Positions 1 to 9,458 of a DNA stretch of 51,076 nt are shown here, piece after piece; the first letter of the stretch is position 1; every line of letters begins with the position of its first letter. The stretch lies in contig CAZMQV010000015.1 of the NCBI GenBank assembly GCA_964568675.1, positions 1 through 51,076 of the forward strand, in the 5' to 3' direction. The stretch is from UPXZ01 sp964568675 (lineage in GTDB: Bacteria > Bacteroidota > Bacteroidia > Bacteroidales > Paludibacteraceae). The position numbers and the translations under genes are program-made. The notes under the pieces are model-generated. The model searched no databases and was not told the DNA's origin. It worked only from the letters and a program-made list of their open reading frames with translations.

Positions 1-1
1 C

Positions 2-535
2 CCCGAAGCAAAAGTTCGCGCAATGGGACGCACAGCAACCGGCGTTAAAGGCATGACTTTGGACGAAGACAAAGAAGACCAGGTAATTGGCATGATTTGT
101 GTTAATGCTAATGATGGCACCGACATCCTTGTCGTTTCGGAGCAAGGCTATGGGAAACGTTCGGCTGTGGATGAGTATCGGATAACGAACAGAGGTGGCA
201 AAGGTGTAAAAACAATAAACGTTACACAAAAAACAGGTAAATTAGTGTCAATTAAAACAGTAAATGACGAAAACGACTTGATGATTATAAACAAATCGGG
301 GATTGCAATTCGAATTGGAGTTGAAGATTTGCGAGTGATGGGACGCGCCACACAAGGAGTAAGAATCATAAACTTAGAAAAGAGAAACGATCAGATTGCT
401 TCTGTATGCAAAGTAAACAAATTCGAAGATGAAGAGCCGGAAGAACTTGAAGAAAATGCGATTGAAACAATCGAAAGCAATCCGGAAACGGGAAATAACA
501 CGTCTGAAAACACGAATATCGAATCAAATAATTAA
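2..535 (+). CDS. gyrA: DNA gyrase subunit A, C-terminal part (5' end outside the window)
   Basis: The reading frame is open to the left edge, so only the last ~177 codons are here. The translation is the end of the GyrA C-terminal beta-pinwheel, which wraps DNA and allows gyrase to introduce negative supercoils. Visible blade motifs are VRAMGRTATGVKGM at the left edge, NRGGKGVKT (a GyrA-box-like blade sequence) and VMGRATQGVRIINL further on. The protein ends in an acidic, low-complexity tail rich in Glu, Asn and Thr, as is common in GyrA. The GyrA-box class of blade separates it from ParC, which has degenerate boxes; I am confident of GyrA. A TPR protein follows after 32 bases, an arrangement I recall from other Bacteroidales. 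Confidence 0.93.
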   Translation, partial: PEAKVRAMGRTATGVKGMTLDEDKEDQVIGMICVNANDGTDILVVSEQGYGKRSAVDEYRITNRGGKGVKTINVTQKTGKLVSIKTVNDENDLMIINKSGIAIRIGVEDLRVMGRATQGVRIINLEKRNDQIASVCKVNKFEDEEPEELEENAIETIESNPETGNNTSENTNIESNN

Positions 536-567
536 TTAATCATTTAACAAATAAATTTATTTCAAAA

Positions 568-1794
568 ATGAAAAAACTATTTTTATCCCTCAGTCTAATA
601 ATGGGTGTATCCGGAGTAATTTTCGCCCAAAAATCTAACGTAAAGTTAGCCGAGACACTTACATTGCAGGAGAAACCTGATTTCAATGGCGCTCGCAACG
701 CCATCAAACAGGCTATAGAGAACGAAGCCACCAAAAACGACGCGAAAACTTATTTCACCGCCGGTATGATTGGCTATACTGAAAACGATTCTTACAACAA
801 ACTATTGATGCTTGGCAAAGAAAACCAAGTAAACAAACTTAAAAAAGGGGAAGCTATCATGGAGTCTATCAACTACTTCATGAAAGCAAATGAATTGGAT
901 CAAAAACCGGACGCGAAAGGTAAAGTTAAGCCCAAATTCACAAAAAAAATCAAAGACAATTTGAAAGAGCTTTATTCGACGCAATACAACATGATTGCAT
1001 ACGGAGCCGAATTGTTTGACAAGAAAGATTACAAAACAGCTTCCAATGTATTTTCGACTTTCCTCGAAATCCCAACTCTGCCAATCATCAACAAAGAGTT
1101 GTCAACAAACGATTCTACATATCTGATGATTAAATACTTCGACGCGCTTGCCAACACCAACGCGAAAGAAAGCGCGAAAGCCATCGCAAGATACGAAGAT
1201 TTGAAAGACGACAAATACGAAACTAAAAATGTGTATCAATTGCTTTCGGAAGAATACAAAAGCATCAAAGACGACGCGAAATACTTAGCGGTATTGGAAG
1301 AAGGTTTCAAAATTTATCCGGAAGATCCATGGTTCCTTCAAAACATTATCAACTTCTACATCTACAACCAGAAAATCGAAGAAGCTTCAAAATATCTCGA
1401 AGCTGCTATCAAACAAGCTCCTAACGTAGCTGAATACTACTATGTAAAAGGAAATATCGAAGAGCGTCTCGAAAATATGCCGGAAGCACGCAAAGCTTTC
1501 GAAAAAGCACTTGAACTGCAACCAAACATGGCAAGCGCACACGCTGGCATAGGCAGACTTATCTTCAACCAAGGTGTAGAAATTCTTAAAGCCGCCGATG
1601 CTATTAAAGACAACAAACTTTATAATAAAGAAGTGGAAAAAGCAAATGCAATTTTCAGAGAGTCAATGCCTTTCATGGAAAAAGCGGTAGAGCTCGACAA
1701 AAGCGACAACGACTTCAAACAAGCGCTAAAAATGCTCTATTATCGCTTGGGCGAAAATGACAAATACAACGCGATGATGAAAGAAGGCGAATAG
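568..1794 (+). CDS. secreted tetratricopeptide-repeat protein
   Basis: A 408-residue protein of unknown specific role. Residues 1-20 form a Sec signal peptide (MKK, hydrophobic core, VIFAQ), so it is exported. The rest is almost entirely helical and lysine-rich. TPR-like helix pairs are clearest at about residues 230-330, with the typical YYYVKGN...ARKAFEKALELQPN pattern around 290-320 and a further AVELDKSDNDF repeat near the C-terminus. TPR arrays normally act as protein-protein scaffolds, here in the periplasm or at the envelope. It lies 32 bases after gyrA on the same strand and is followed by a clear terminator, so it may be co-transcribed with gyrA. No catalytic motif is seen. Confidence 0.85.
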   Translation: MKKLFLSLSLIMGVSGVIFAQKSNVKLAETLTLQEKPDFNGARNAIKQAIENEATKNDAKTYFTAGMIGYTENDSYNKLLMLGKENQVNKLKKGEAIMESINYFMKANELDQKPDAKGKVKPKFTKKIKDNLKELYSTQYNMIAYGAELFDKKDYKTASNVFSTFLEIPTLPIINKELSTNDSTYLMIKYFDALANTNAKESAKAIARYEDLKDDKYETKNVYQLLSEEYKSIKDDAKYLAVLEEGFKIYPEDPWFLQNIINFYIYNQKIEEASKYLEAAIKQAPNVAEYYYVKGNIEERLENMPEARKAFEKALELQPNMASAHAGIGRLIFNQGVEILKAADAIKDNKLYNKEVEKANAIFRESMPFMEKAVELDKSDNDFKQALKMLYYRLGENDKYNAMMKEGE

Positions 1795-1823
1795 TCAAAT
1801 CATCCAAATACTACTATAAAAGA

Positions 1824-1858
1824 GGCGGACACATTCTTTGTATGTGTTCGCCTTTTTT
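1824..1858 (+). terminator. Rho-independent terminator after the TPR gene
   Basis: A 10-bp stem (GGCGGACACA / TGTGTTCGCC, one G.U pair) with a 9-base loop is followed by six T's, 30 bases after the TPR stop codon. Confidence 0.85.
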
Positions 1859-2169
1859 GTGTTGCTTCCGAGCAAGTATCCCATTTATCGCCATCTTGAA
1901 TCGCAATGCGAAACTCCTGAGCTTTGCTCTCAAAGAAAGATATGATGTTTTGTCTGAATGCGATAAAACGTATTGATGTATGCGTCAGGGCATTGATTTG
2001 CAAAAAGGCTATATTCAAACGGGTTGTTCGGCACACAATCCCATGCAACGCACCTCCAATCAGGAGTAACAAATTACCACCAAGTTTGAAGCAAAACAAA
2101 GTCCGAAAAAACAAAGTCCAACACATTGCTGTATCAGACTTTGAAAATATCAGAAGAAAACTCCTTATC
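1859..2169. other. 311-base stretch without a supported gene
   Basis: It lies between two convergent transcription units. Open frames on both strands (up to ~108 codons on the minus strand) have low-complexity, Cys/Phe/Leu-rich or basic translations that I do not recognise and no obvious start context. No tRNA, strong hairpin or promoter was seen apart from the terminator just upstream. A decayed gene fragment is possible. Confidence 0.4.
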
Positions 2170-3660
2170 TTATTTCACTATCACATTTTTAATCTCCCAT
2201 GTAGCTGATTCAGAATCTGTGCATAGGTATTTGAAAGCGATACGCGCATTTGCTTTTAGATTTTCCGACGGAATAGAAAGTGTGCCTGAGAAAACAAATC
2301 CCCAAGCGGTATTGCCGTGGTTTACTCCTTTTATTTCCGTCCAAGTAGCTGTAGCCGGAGCGCCACTTTCATAGTTATTTGACACCCAAACTGTGTAGTA
2401 GCCTTGATTTACACCAACATTGATACTGCCGGCAGGCCCACGAGCATGGTCGAAAGCTAAATTCACACTCGTTTTACCACTTAAATCCATCGCAGGCGAA
2501 ATAAACCAATCTTCATTGGCATAAGAGCGATTATTGGCAAAACCTGAAATCATAGCGCCATATTGTGCGCTTTGCGACCAACTTTGCGCACCAACCACAC
2601 TCACAGCTGTGAATTTATTATAACTATCAACCGTGAGCAGTGTTTCTGCCAGTATCGCATCTTTAGCATCGAAAGGTTTCGTACCACCGAAAGTTCCGTT
2701 ATCGAACTCGTAATAGCTAATATTTTTTATACCCGGAACACTAAAATAACTTGCTAATTCGCCATAGAGTTTCACTTTCCGACCTATCAAACTTTTGTTG
2801 TCTTTCAGATTGAGTCCACTTCTTACCGCGCCGGCAGGCAACTGCACCGGGAGTGTACGCGATATATATCCAAAATCGGATGATTCGGCAAGAAGTAAAT
2901 TGGTGGACTGGGTACAAGTATCCGCGCCAAAAATATAATTTGTTTGACTCCCTGACCATAAATACCCAACAATTGTTCCGGTAATCCATTTACCACCACT
3001 TTGATTCAGGATTGCTCCTGCTACCGTATAAGGCAACTCCTCAGTTCCCTTTCCATAATTAGTACCAACAACCACCGCTTCGCCCGATTTTACCAAGAAG
3101 TTTTTCACTTCCCAAGTACCGGCTTTCGTAGCTGTGGAAATATACTTAAACGCGATACGAACTTTTTTACCGGCATACGCAGTAAGACTTATTTGTCCGG
3201 AGCTTCCAAAATCCCACGAACCGGGGTCTCTGAATGGTTGGGTTACCAATTGCGTCCAGGAGGCAGTTGAAGGCAATCCGTCAACGTAATTTTCTGAAAT
3301 CCAAACTGTAGCTTCCGTTTCAACGTTCGCAAAATAGCGTGGTACATGGTCAAAAGTCAGATGTGCTGTTGTTTGATTTGTCAAATCAATTTTCGGAGAA
3401 ATTAACCAAGCTTCATTTGCAAGGTTTTGTGAGTTGACATATCCGGTAACAATTGCGTAGCCTTTATCGTTGCCTGTCCAAGATTGCGCTCCACTCACTC
3501 TTTGCGCGGTAAAGCTCCCTAAAGTAGCGTCAGCAAATTTTTCAGAAAATAATTCTTGTTGCTCTTCCGGATTTACAAACTCATAATCTTCGGCATTGGT
3601 ACAAGAAGCAAGAAAAAGCAAGGATACCAAAAAAACGTATATAAAATTTAATTTCTTCAT
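2170..3660 (-). CDS. surface lipoprotein with two choice-of-anchor J-like domains around a DUF6359 domain
   Basis: A 496-residue protein. The N-terminus has a lipoprotein signal (hydrophobic core, then LLFLASC with Cys at about residue 20). Residues ~35-195 form a jelly-roll domain of the choice-of-anchor J type (AWLISPKIDL, LTFDHVPRY, VRIAFKYIS, WEVKNFLVK). Residues ~205-325 resemble DUF6359 (YTVAGAILNQSGG, WITGTIVGYLWSG, an NLLLA motif, VKLYGELASYFSVPGI). Residues ~335-496 repeat the first domain (DWFISPAMDL, LAFDHARG, ARIAFKYLC, WEIKNVIVK). The two halves look like an internal duplication around the central domain. It is the third gene of a minus-strand unit behind the TonB-dependent receptor and the DUF5689 lipoprotein, with 15 bases to the latter, so a surface binding role is likely. 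The ligand is unknown. Confidence 0.8.
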   Translation of the reverse strand: MKKLNFIYVFLVSLLFLASCTNAEDYEFVNPEEQQELFSEKFADATLGSFTAQRVSGAQSWTGNDKGYAIVTGYVNSQNLANEAWLISPKIDLTNQTTAHLTFDHVPRYFANVETEATVWISENYVDGLPSTASWTQLVTQPFRDPGSWDFGSSGQISLTAYAGKKVRIAFKYISTATKAGTWEVKNFLVKSGEAVVVGTNYGKGTEELPYTVAGAILNQSGGKWITGTIVGYLWSGSQTNYIFGADTCTQSTNLLLAESSDFGYISRTLPVQLPAGAVRSGLNLKDNKSLIGRKVKLYGELASYFSVPGIKNISYYEFDNGTFGGTKPFDAKDAILAETLLTVDSYNKFTAVSVVGAQSWSQSAQYGAMISGFANNRSYANEDWFISPAMDLSGKTSVNLAFDHARGPAGSINVGVNQGYYTVWVSNNYESGAPATATWTEIKGVNHGNTAWGFVFSGTLSIPSENLKANARIAFKYLCTDSESATWEIKNVIVK

Positions 3661-3675
3661 TGTTTCGTATTTTAT

Positions 3676-4680
3676 CTATTTCACATAATTTACTTTTGTC
3701 AGATACGCTTCAAAACCTTTGCCCAAATCGCTGAGCGAACGGAGAGAAAGTTGCCAAACCGGCGTAGAATCAACATAGTTTTTATACCAACCCACTATCA
3801 CGGTAATATTACCACGGTACGAAGATTCCGGCAATGGTTTGGTTGCAAATTTCGCATACTCGCTTGAAGCTATTGATATTGTACCTGTTTTATCCGCAAT
3901 AACGCGCAACTGTGGATAGCCCACACCATTGGTTGAAGGTGCAAATATCATATTTTCGGTTGTGAGAGGTTTGTTTTTATCATCAAAACCGGTAAAATAA
4001 GCATCTTTAATACAAATCAGTTTGTTCACCAATTGTCGGTAATCCGAAGCTTTAATTTGTTGAATTGTCATAGTATCGGCTTTTATCACATTGGGTGTTG
4101 GCAATCCTTTGGCCACAAAATGTGTTTTGGCAGTATAAAGTGGCATACGCCCCGGTTCAATTCGATAAATTGTTTTTCCATCTTGCACTTTGAATTTTTC
4201 GGTATTCACATAAAGCGAACCGAGCTGTGGTGCCTGACCATAGTTGCCGATATAAAGTCCATTGCAGCGAATCCAGATACGCTGCCCAAGAGGATAAATA
4301 GCCGAAAGACCCGAAGCGTCAACCGATACTCGAAGCGCTTGCCCATTTGGTCTGACTTCTTGTAAAGTGAAGTATTTATACATATTTCCTTCCACATCCG
4401 AAGAGGTTACAAATCCGCTAATGACCACATCTTTTTCCGATTTAATCAAACCGGCAGTATAAAGTCCGGCATTTTTATTAATCGGGTCGGAAAAAGTATC
4501 GCGATCCGTCAGAAATTCGGCTTTCAATTGCTCGATCGTGTAGGTAGTTTTAAGCGAATCTTTCTCTAAAGCTTCAAGCGAAATTGATTCAAATTCAGTT
4601 TTAGCACACGAGCCAAACCCGACAGCAAACGCAAAGACTATAAAAATATATTTCGATTTCATTGTTTTTCTATTTTTCAT
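3676..4680 (-). CDS. DUF5689-type lipoprotein
   Basis: A 334-residue protein. A basic N-terminus and hydrophobic stretch end in VGFGSC, a lipobox with Cys at about residue 25. The body matches what I know of DUF5689: TYTIEQLKAEF near residue 45, then the OB-fold-like strands VVISGFVTSSD, YFTLQE, ALRVSVDASGLSAIYPLGQRI, and a second similar half with RQLVNKLICIKDAYFTG and GNITVIVGWYKNY. DUF5689 proteins are generally encoded beside TonB-dependent receptors in Bacteroidota and are thought to be surface-exposed, but no biochemical role is established to my knowledge. Its stop lies 15 bases before the next lipoprotein start and its start lies 59 bases after the receptor stop, consistent with one operon. 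The start could instead be the internal Met at codon 7 (MKSKYIF), which gives a tidier signal peptide. Confidence 0.8.
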   Translation of the reverse strand: MKNRKTMKSKYIFIVFAFAVGFGSCAKTEFESISLEALEKDSLKTTYTIEQLKAEFLTDRDTFSDPINKNAGLYTAGLIKSEKDVVISGFVTSSDVEGNMYKYFTLQEVRPNGQALRVSVDASGLSAIYPLGQRIWIRCNGLYIGNYGQAPQLGSLYVNTEKFKVQDGKTIYRIEPGRMPLYTAKTHFVAKGLPTPNVIKADTMTIQQIKASDYRQLVNKLICIKDAYFTGFDDKNKPLTTENMIFAPSTNGVGYPQLRVIADKTGTISIASSEYAKFATKPLPESSYRGNITVIVGWYKNYVDSTPVWQLSLRSLSDLGKGFEAYLTKVNYVK

Positions 4681-4739
4681 ACATTAATATTAAATGTCTA
4701 TTTTATCCATTGATTTTTGAATTAAATCAAATTGGTAAC

Positions 4740-7697
4740 TTAAAATCTGAATCCAAGATTCAAAAACATGTTCAGCCCCCACGCATAGTAATACTTGTTG
4801 GGGAATTTACCCAAATCAGTGAGATCAACCGCGTTTCCATCCGAGTTGAGTGGCAAACGTCCTTGCTGGTAGCCTCCGGTAATCATATTACGGTTGTTCA
4901 GCGCGTTGCTCACACTCAGATTGATGTTGGCTGAGCGTTTTTTAGGCAAGTAAATCACTTTTCCCACCGAGAAATCGAGCAAGAAACCTCCTTTTAACTT
5001 CTCTTGCTTTCCAAGCATCCGGCGAGCTTCCGACATTTCTACTCCTACTACTTCTCCTTTATCGTTGCGTTTCAACACATCGCCATAGATACCCCACTTC
5101 ACACTTTCCGTCTCTGCTAATCCCCAACTTGATTTAAACTCATTTGAGGCCATAAGTTCGTTAAGTTTGTTCACATCAAATTGATTGCTTTCGTTCAATG
5201 ATTTTGCCTGCAAATCGCTTAGATTCTTTTGGGAATAAAAATCAACTGGCATATTACCGTAGTTTGCTTTTGTGAAACGATTAGGTGCGAAATCGAGATA
5301 ATTATTATCAAAATAATTCAACGTAACATCAACAAACCACATTTTGGGATGAAAATAGTTGAGCGTGATATTAGCTGCCATTTGAGGTCCACTGTTAATT
5401 TTCAGTCCTTTCGTCATCACAACTTCTTGGATATCGGCTTTCGATCCATTTTCAAAACTTTTCACGCCTACCGCATTGTTTACATAACGATAATCGGCAA
5501 TGGTTCCGGCTGCTTCAATCGAGAAACTGCTATTTAATTTTACAGCTAATCCGGCTTCAAATCCTTGATATATTTTATCCGATTTCATCAACATGTGATT
5601 GATAAACGTGCGAAGTTCATCGTCATAATATCCAAGATTTTCGGAAGTCCCCAACATGTGGGTTCTGAAGCCGGTGATACGACCGCGCAACGATGGCAAC
5701 ATGAAAGCATAGTTGAGATCATAAGAAATAATTTTGCGCGATTGTAAATATGGGATTCGATCGTCTTTGATTCGTTCCGACACATAAGCTCCACTCGGGA
5801 GCGGCGCACGAGTTTCGGCTATCGCATTCGCGTACAAACGATTACGTCCATCAATTTTATAAGTAATTCCTGCTTTCAACGAGGGATCGACAAACCACCA
5901 GGTTTTTCCGGCGCCATAAGAATTTTCGGGCGCGCGACCATTGCGCATGTAGCCATATCGATTAAACTGAGTATAAGTCAATTGACCTGCGTAATAGATA
6001 TCAAACTGCGACAAAGTCCATTCATTCTGAACAAAAGCGTTAGTTCTCAAAATATTAATATCGTATTTATAGCCAAACATATCACCTTTACGAATGACTT
6101 TATCCGGATTATTCAAATCGTTTTGTTTCAAAATGGGGTCCGGGTTGTCGCGTTCGGCAAATTGGTCGATATCAATCCACTGATTACCTCCCAGCAAATC
6201 GTCCAATGTTTTATAATTAATATCTTTAGCATATTTTGCTTCCACTCCGGCAGTGAGTCGCAAGAGAGAATTAATCTGGTCGGTGTAGGTCGAGTTAAAT
6301 GCGGTCTCCATCAAGTCGTTGTGCCGACGTTCGACAATGTATTTCGCACTTTTATCCGGATTAATCGCATTGTTCTTATAATTCATTTCATACAAGCTTG
6401 CCCAGTCTATTTGCGACACAGAAGGATTCACCGGTTCGCCTTTATCAAAAGCCCATTGTTGTCGCAATTCGTCGGCAATGGCTGCATTTGCTTTGAAACT
6501 TGGCATATTGCGATAATAATCGGGGCGCGGATCGGGCGCGTTGTAAAATCCTAAGGCCGAATTACTATACATACTATAGTGATAAGCCAAGCCTGTACGC
6601 AGTCTTTTTGTATCGCTTATTTTAAAATCATGAGTAATGATTGCTGTAGGGTCGAAACTATTAACTATGCGCGAATTGCGTTTCACTCCATCTTGATAGC
6701 CCCAATATGAATTGTAATAGATAGAACCTGAAAGGTCATAAACCTCCTGCGTACCGGCGCTTTGCTGCGCGCGCTTTGTTGGCGCGCCATAGGTTACCAG
6801 CGAGATGCTTTGTCTGTCATTGAGTATTTTTTCGGCGGAAAGAAAATAGCCGATTGAATTATAAAACGTACCCTGCGCGATTCCCTCATCTGCCCATCGC
6901 ACAACAGCCGAAGCCGCTAATGCCCAGCCATTGGGCATAACTCCGGTGGCATAGGTATATTGACCACGAAGCTTGTACGCACGATTACTGTATGCTAAAC
7001 TGGCTCTTGAGCCGGCAGCAAAAGCGCTCGCGCGATTTAGGATATTCGTATTATTTCCTAAATTTCCATAACTATAAGATTTTGCTTCGGTTCCATAAAC
7101 CACATCTTTATTCCGATTCGCGTCGTTCAAACCGCCAAGGCTCGAATAATTGAATCCGCCCCTATCAAGCGAATTAAATTGAACTCCATTTACATAAGTA
7201 GATTCAAATTCCTGTTCATAACCTCGCATTCGAAAACGCATGGGGCTGAAGTTGTATGATGCTTGCGATAGATACACATCGCCTTTCGCGATATTGGAGG
7301 AAACTGATTGCGAAGCACGCCCTTCGTCCTCACTAAAATTCGATTCGTTGAGTTGCAACAACACATCCTGACGCGCCTCATCTTGGATATCAACACGCAT
7401 AAAAACCACACCCATCGCATTTTGTTCATTTGCCTTTAGGTTAACCAACTTTATCTGAGGAAGATAACCCGAGCGCGAGAAACTCACTTCTTCATCGCCG
7501 CTTGCAAGGTCGGTCAAGACGAATTCGCCTTGCGCGTTGGTTATAGTCGATATATTTTGACGTAATAATGTAACAGTAACGCCCGGAAGAGGCGACTCGG
7601 ACTCTGCCACTTTCAGAACTCCGGAAAGCCTTGTTTGCGCAAAGCCACTCACCGAGAAAGTGAGTATTGCCAAGGTGAATAAGAATAGTTTTTTCAT
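4740..7697 (-). CDS. TonB-dependent outer-membrane receptor with carboxypeptidase-like N-terminal domain
   Basis: A 985-residue outer-membrane protein. Residues 1-20 are a Sec signal peptide. Residues ~22-105 are a CarboxypepD_reg-like beta-sandwich (LSGVLKVAESESPLPGVTVTLL, TNAQGEFVLTDL). A plug-like region follows (SPMRFRMRGYEQEFESTYVNGV at ~150-172), then a large beta-barrel with alternating aromatic strands. The chain ends in ...NMFLNLGFRF, with the terminal Phe expected for BAM-assembled barrels. The receptor should import a ligand across the outer membrane using TonB energy. No SusD homologue is adjacent; two lipoproteins (DUF5689; DUF6359/choice-of-anchor J) occupy that position. A divergently transcribed secreted nuclease/phosphatase-like enzyme lies 650 bases away, suggesting the substrate could be a nucleic acid or phosphate ester. 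That link is inference from position. Confidence 0.88.
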   Translation of the reverse strand: MKKLFLFTLAILTFSVSGFAQTRLSGVLKVAESESPLPGVTVTLLRQNISTITNAQGEFVLTDLASGDEEVSFSRSGYLPQIKLVNLKANEQNAMGVVFMRVDIQDEARQDVLLQLNESNFSEDEGRASQSVSSNIAKGDVYLSQASYNFSPMRFRMRGYEQEFESTYVNGVQFNSLDRGGFNYSSLGGLNDANRNKDVVYGTEAKSYSYGNLGNNTNILNRASAFAAGSRASLAYSNRAYKLRGQYTYATGVMPNGWALAASAVVRWADEGIAQGTFYNSIGYFLSAEKILNDRQSISLVTYGAPTKRAQQSAGTQEVYDLSGSIYYNSYWGYQDGVKRNSRIVNSFDPTAIITHDFKISDTKRLRTGLAYHYSMYSNSALGFYNAPDPRPDYYRNMPSFKANAAIADELRQQWAFDKGEPVNPSVSQIDWASLYEMNYKNNAINPDKSAKYIVERRHNDLMETAFNSTYTDQINSLLRLTAGVEAKYAKDINYKTLDDLLGGNQWIDIDQFAERDNPDPILKQNDLNNPDKVIRKGDMFGYKYDINILRTNAFVQNEWTLSQFDIYYAGQLTYTQFNRYGYMRNGRAPENSYGAGKTWWFVDPSLKAGITYKIDGRNRLYANAIAETRAPLPSGAYVSERIKDDRIPYLQSRKIISYDLNYAFMLPSLRGRITGFRTHMLGTSENLGYYDDELRTFINHMLMKSDKIYQGFEAGLAVKLNSSFSIEAAGTIADYRYVNNAVGVKSFENGSKADIQEVVMTKGLKINSGPQMAANITLNYFHPKMWFVDVTLNYFDNNYLDFAPNRFTKANYGNMPVDFYSQKNLSDLQAKSLNESNQFDVNKLNELMASNEFKSSWGLAETESVKWGIYGDVLKRNDKGEVVGVEMSEARRMLGKQEKLKGGFLLDFSVGKVIYLPKKRSANINLSVSNALNNRNMITGGYQQGRLPLNSDGNAVDLTDLGKFPNKYYYAWGLNMFLNLGFRF

Positions 7698-8347
7698 TCG
7701 AAATTATTTATAAATTATTATTATAGACAAAAAAAGAATATTGACAGGAAGCATATAGACTCAAACCATAAGAGTTAACAGCAAATCCGTCCATTTCGAA
7801 ATATCGAGATTTAATAAAGCAAATGAGCCGAACCATTTCTATTTACGCGAAATGGACTTACAACAACACTTTTAGATTTAGAAAAGTTGCATATTGCAAT
7901 CCATTAAACGATCCAATTAATCTGTCATAAACTTTAAATACACTTTTTACAATATACTAATGAAAAGTCAAAAGTGGTGCAAGTTACAACTTTTTTTCAA
8001 TAAAACATATCTTTTTTTCGCAACAATATTCATTTTATAATCAATAACCGCTTCGTCAACGTTGCTCCATATCTGCATCTGACTACTTACACATCAGAAT
8101 ATCAGGGCGATAAACAAAATTTTCAATCGAAAGATATAGGTAAGATATTTAGAAATTACCTTATCGTTATAGCGCACGGGAATACTACAAAAAAACAGTA
8201 AACAAACAATTATGACAATGTTTTTGATGAAATATTTTTATAATCCATTTTTTTTTCTGAATTTTGTTTGGCACAGCAAAAAGGAGTAAAAATTAAAAAA
8301 ACACGCATCGTTACAAAACAGACGAAAAAACAAATATTAGAGAAACA
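7698..8347. promoter_or_regulatory. 650-base divergent intergenic region with an inverted repeat
   Basis: This AT-rich region separates the receptor operon (minus) from the secreted nuclease (plus). GTCCATTTCG at 7789-7798 is perfectly inverted as CGAAATGGAC at 7848-7857. A further direct half-site CCATTTC lies at 7833-7839, pairing with 7849-7855 over a 9-base spacer. These could be operator half-sites or a hairpin in the receptor mRNA leader (about 100-160 bases upstream of its start). I found no complete TTTG/TAnnTTTG promoter for either gene and no convincing small gene. Confidence 0.4.
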
Positions 8348-9397
8348 ATGAAAAAAATATCCAGAATACTTTTTACCGCATTATTTATCGTATGTTCAAC
8401 AACAATAAGCCAAGCGAGTGATAAAACTAAAAAGAATTACCACGTTGTAAGCGTTGCGTTTTACAATTTGGAAAACTTGTTTGACACCATTCAAGCTTCA
8501 CCATTCGACAACGAATTTATCCCTAATGGTGCCATGCACTGGAATGGACTCAAATATCGGGCAAAGCTAAAAAACATGGCTTATGCAATTTCGCAATTAG
8601 GGCTTGAAACCACACCACGAGGCGCCGCCATCGTCGGTATATCCGAAATTGAGAACAGAGCGGTGCTCGAGGATCTGGTAAAAGAACCTGTGATTGCAAA
8701 TAGAAGTTATGAAATTGTACACTACGAAAGCCCTGACCGACGTGGCATTGATGTGGCATTACTCTACAATCCACGCGATTTCATAGTAACATCAAGCAAG
8801 GCTTATCCACTGATTTCCAGCGACACGGCATACAAAACTCGCGACCAATTGTTGGTAAGTGGCTATTTGCTTAATGAAAAAGTTCATGTAATTGTCAACC
8901 ACTGGCCATCTCGCTACGGTGGTGAAGTAGCTTCATCGCCTCGGCGAGTCGAAGCAGCGAAACTTACCAAACACATTGCCGACTCACTTTACAGTACGGA
9001 TGCCGAAGCAAAAATCATCATCATGGGCGACCTGAATGACGATCCACACAACGAAAGTACGGCAGTGTATCTGAATGCAAAAAAGAATATGGACGATGTG
9101 CCTGAAAATGGGCTTTATAACCCAATGTGGCGCATTCATGCAGGTGGCACAGGCTCGTTGGCTTACAATAACCAGTGGAATCTATTTGATCAGATAATAA
9201 TCTCCAAACCACTTATTTCGAAGGATAAAAGCAAGTTGAGTTTTTGGAAAGCCGAAGTTTTCAATCGAAAATTTCTGATTCAACAAGAAGGCACAAACAA
9301 AGGACAACCGCTTCGGACACACGGAAGTGGTGTGTGGCTCAATGGATACAGCGATCACTTGCCTACCTTAATTTATCTGGTTAAAGAAACTCAATAG
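8348..9397 (+). CDS. secreted endonuclease/exonuclease/phosphatase (EEP) family protein
   Basis: A 349-residue exported hydrolase. Residues 1-23 are a signal peptide (MKKISRILFT..., ISQAS). The EEP fold motifs are in order: FYNLENLFD at 38-46 (metal/substrate Asn), GISEIENR at 98-104 (metal-binding Glu), NHWPSR at 184-189, GDLNDDP at 227-233 (catalytic Asp and Asn) and GYSDHLP near 336-343 (general-base His). The family hydrolyses phosphodiester or phosphomonoester bonds in nucleic acids, inositol phosphates or sphingomyelin; the HWPSR form is the one I associate with secreted Bacteroidota nucleases. It is transcribed away from the TonB-dependent receptor locus and could release its substrate outside the cell or in the periplasm. 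The exact substrate cannot be read from sequence. Confidence 0.85.
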   Translation: MKKISRILFTALFIVCSTTISQASDKTKKNYHVVSVAFYNLENLFDTIQASPFDNEFIPNGAMHWNGLKYRAKLKNMAYAISQLGLETTPRGAAIVGISEIENRAVLEDLVKEPVIANRSYEIVHYESPDRRGIDVALLYNPRDFIVTSSKAYPLISSDTAYKTRDQLLVSGYLLNEKVHVIVNHWPSRYGGEVASSPRRVEAAKLTKHIADSLYSTDAEAKIIIMGDLNDDPHNESTAVYLNAKKNMDDVPENGLYNPMWRIHAGGTGSLAYNNQWNLFDQIIISKPLISKDKSKLSFWKAEVFNRKFLIQQEGTNKGQPLRTHGSGVWLNGYSDHLPTLIYLVKETQ

Positions 9398-9458
9398 GTT
9401 TTCTATTTCAAATCAAAACTAACAACAGCGTAAAGTTAAACATCTAAAAACAAGTAAA

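Noticed and set aside
1800..2126. 108-codon minus-strand ORF before the first lipoprotein gene
   Set aside because: It overlaps the TPR terminator, and the translation is low-complexity and unrecognised; insufficient support.
5982..6554. 190-codon plus-strand ORF inside the TonB-dependent receptor gene
   Set aside because: It is antisense to a recognisable barrel region; no similarity or start context.
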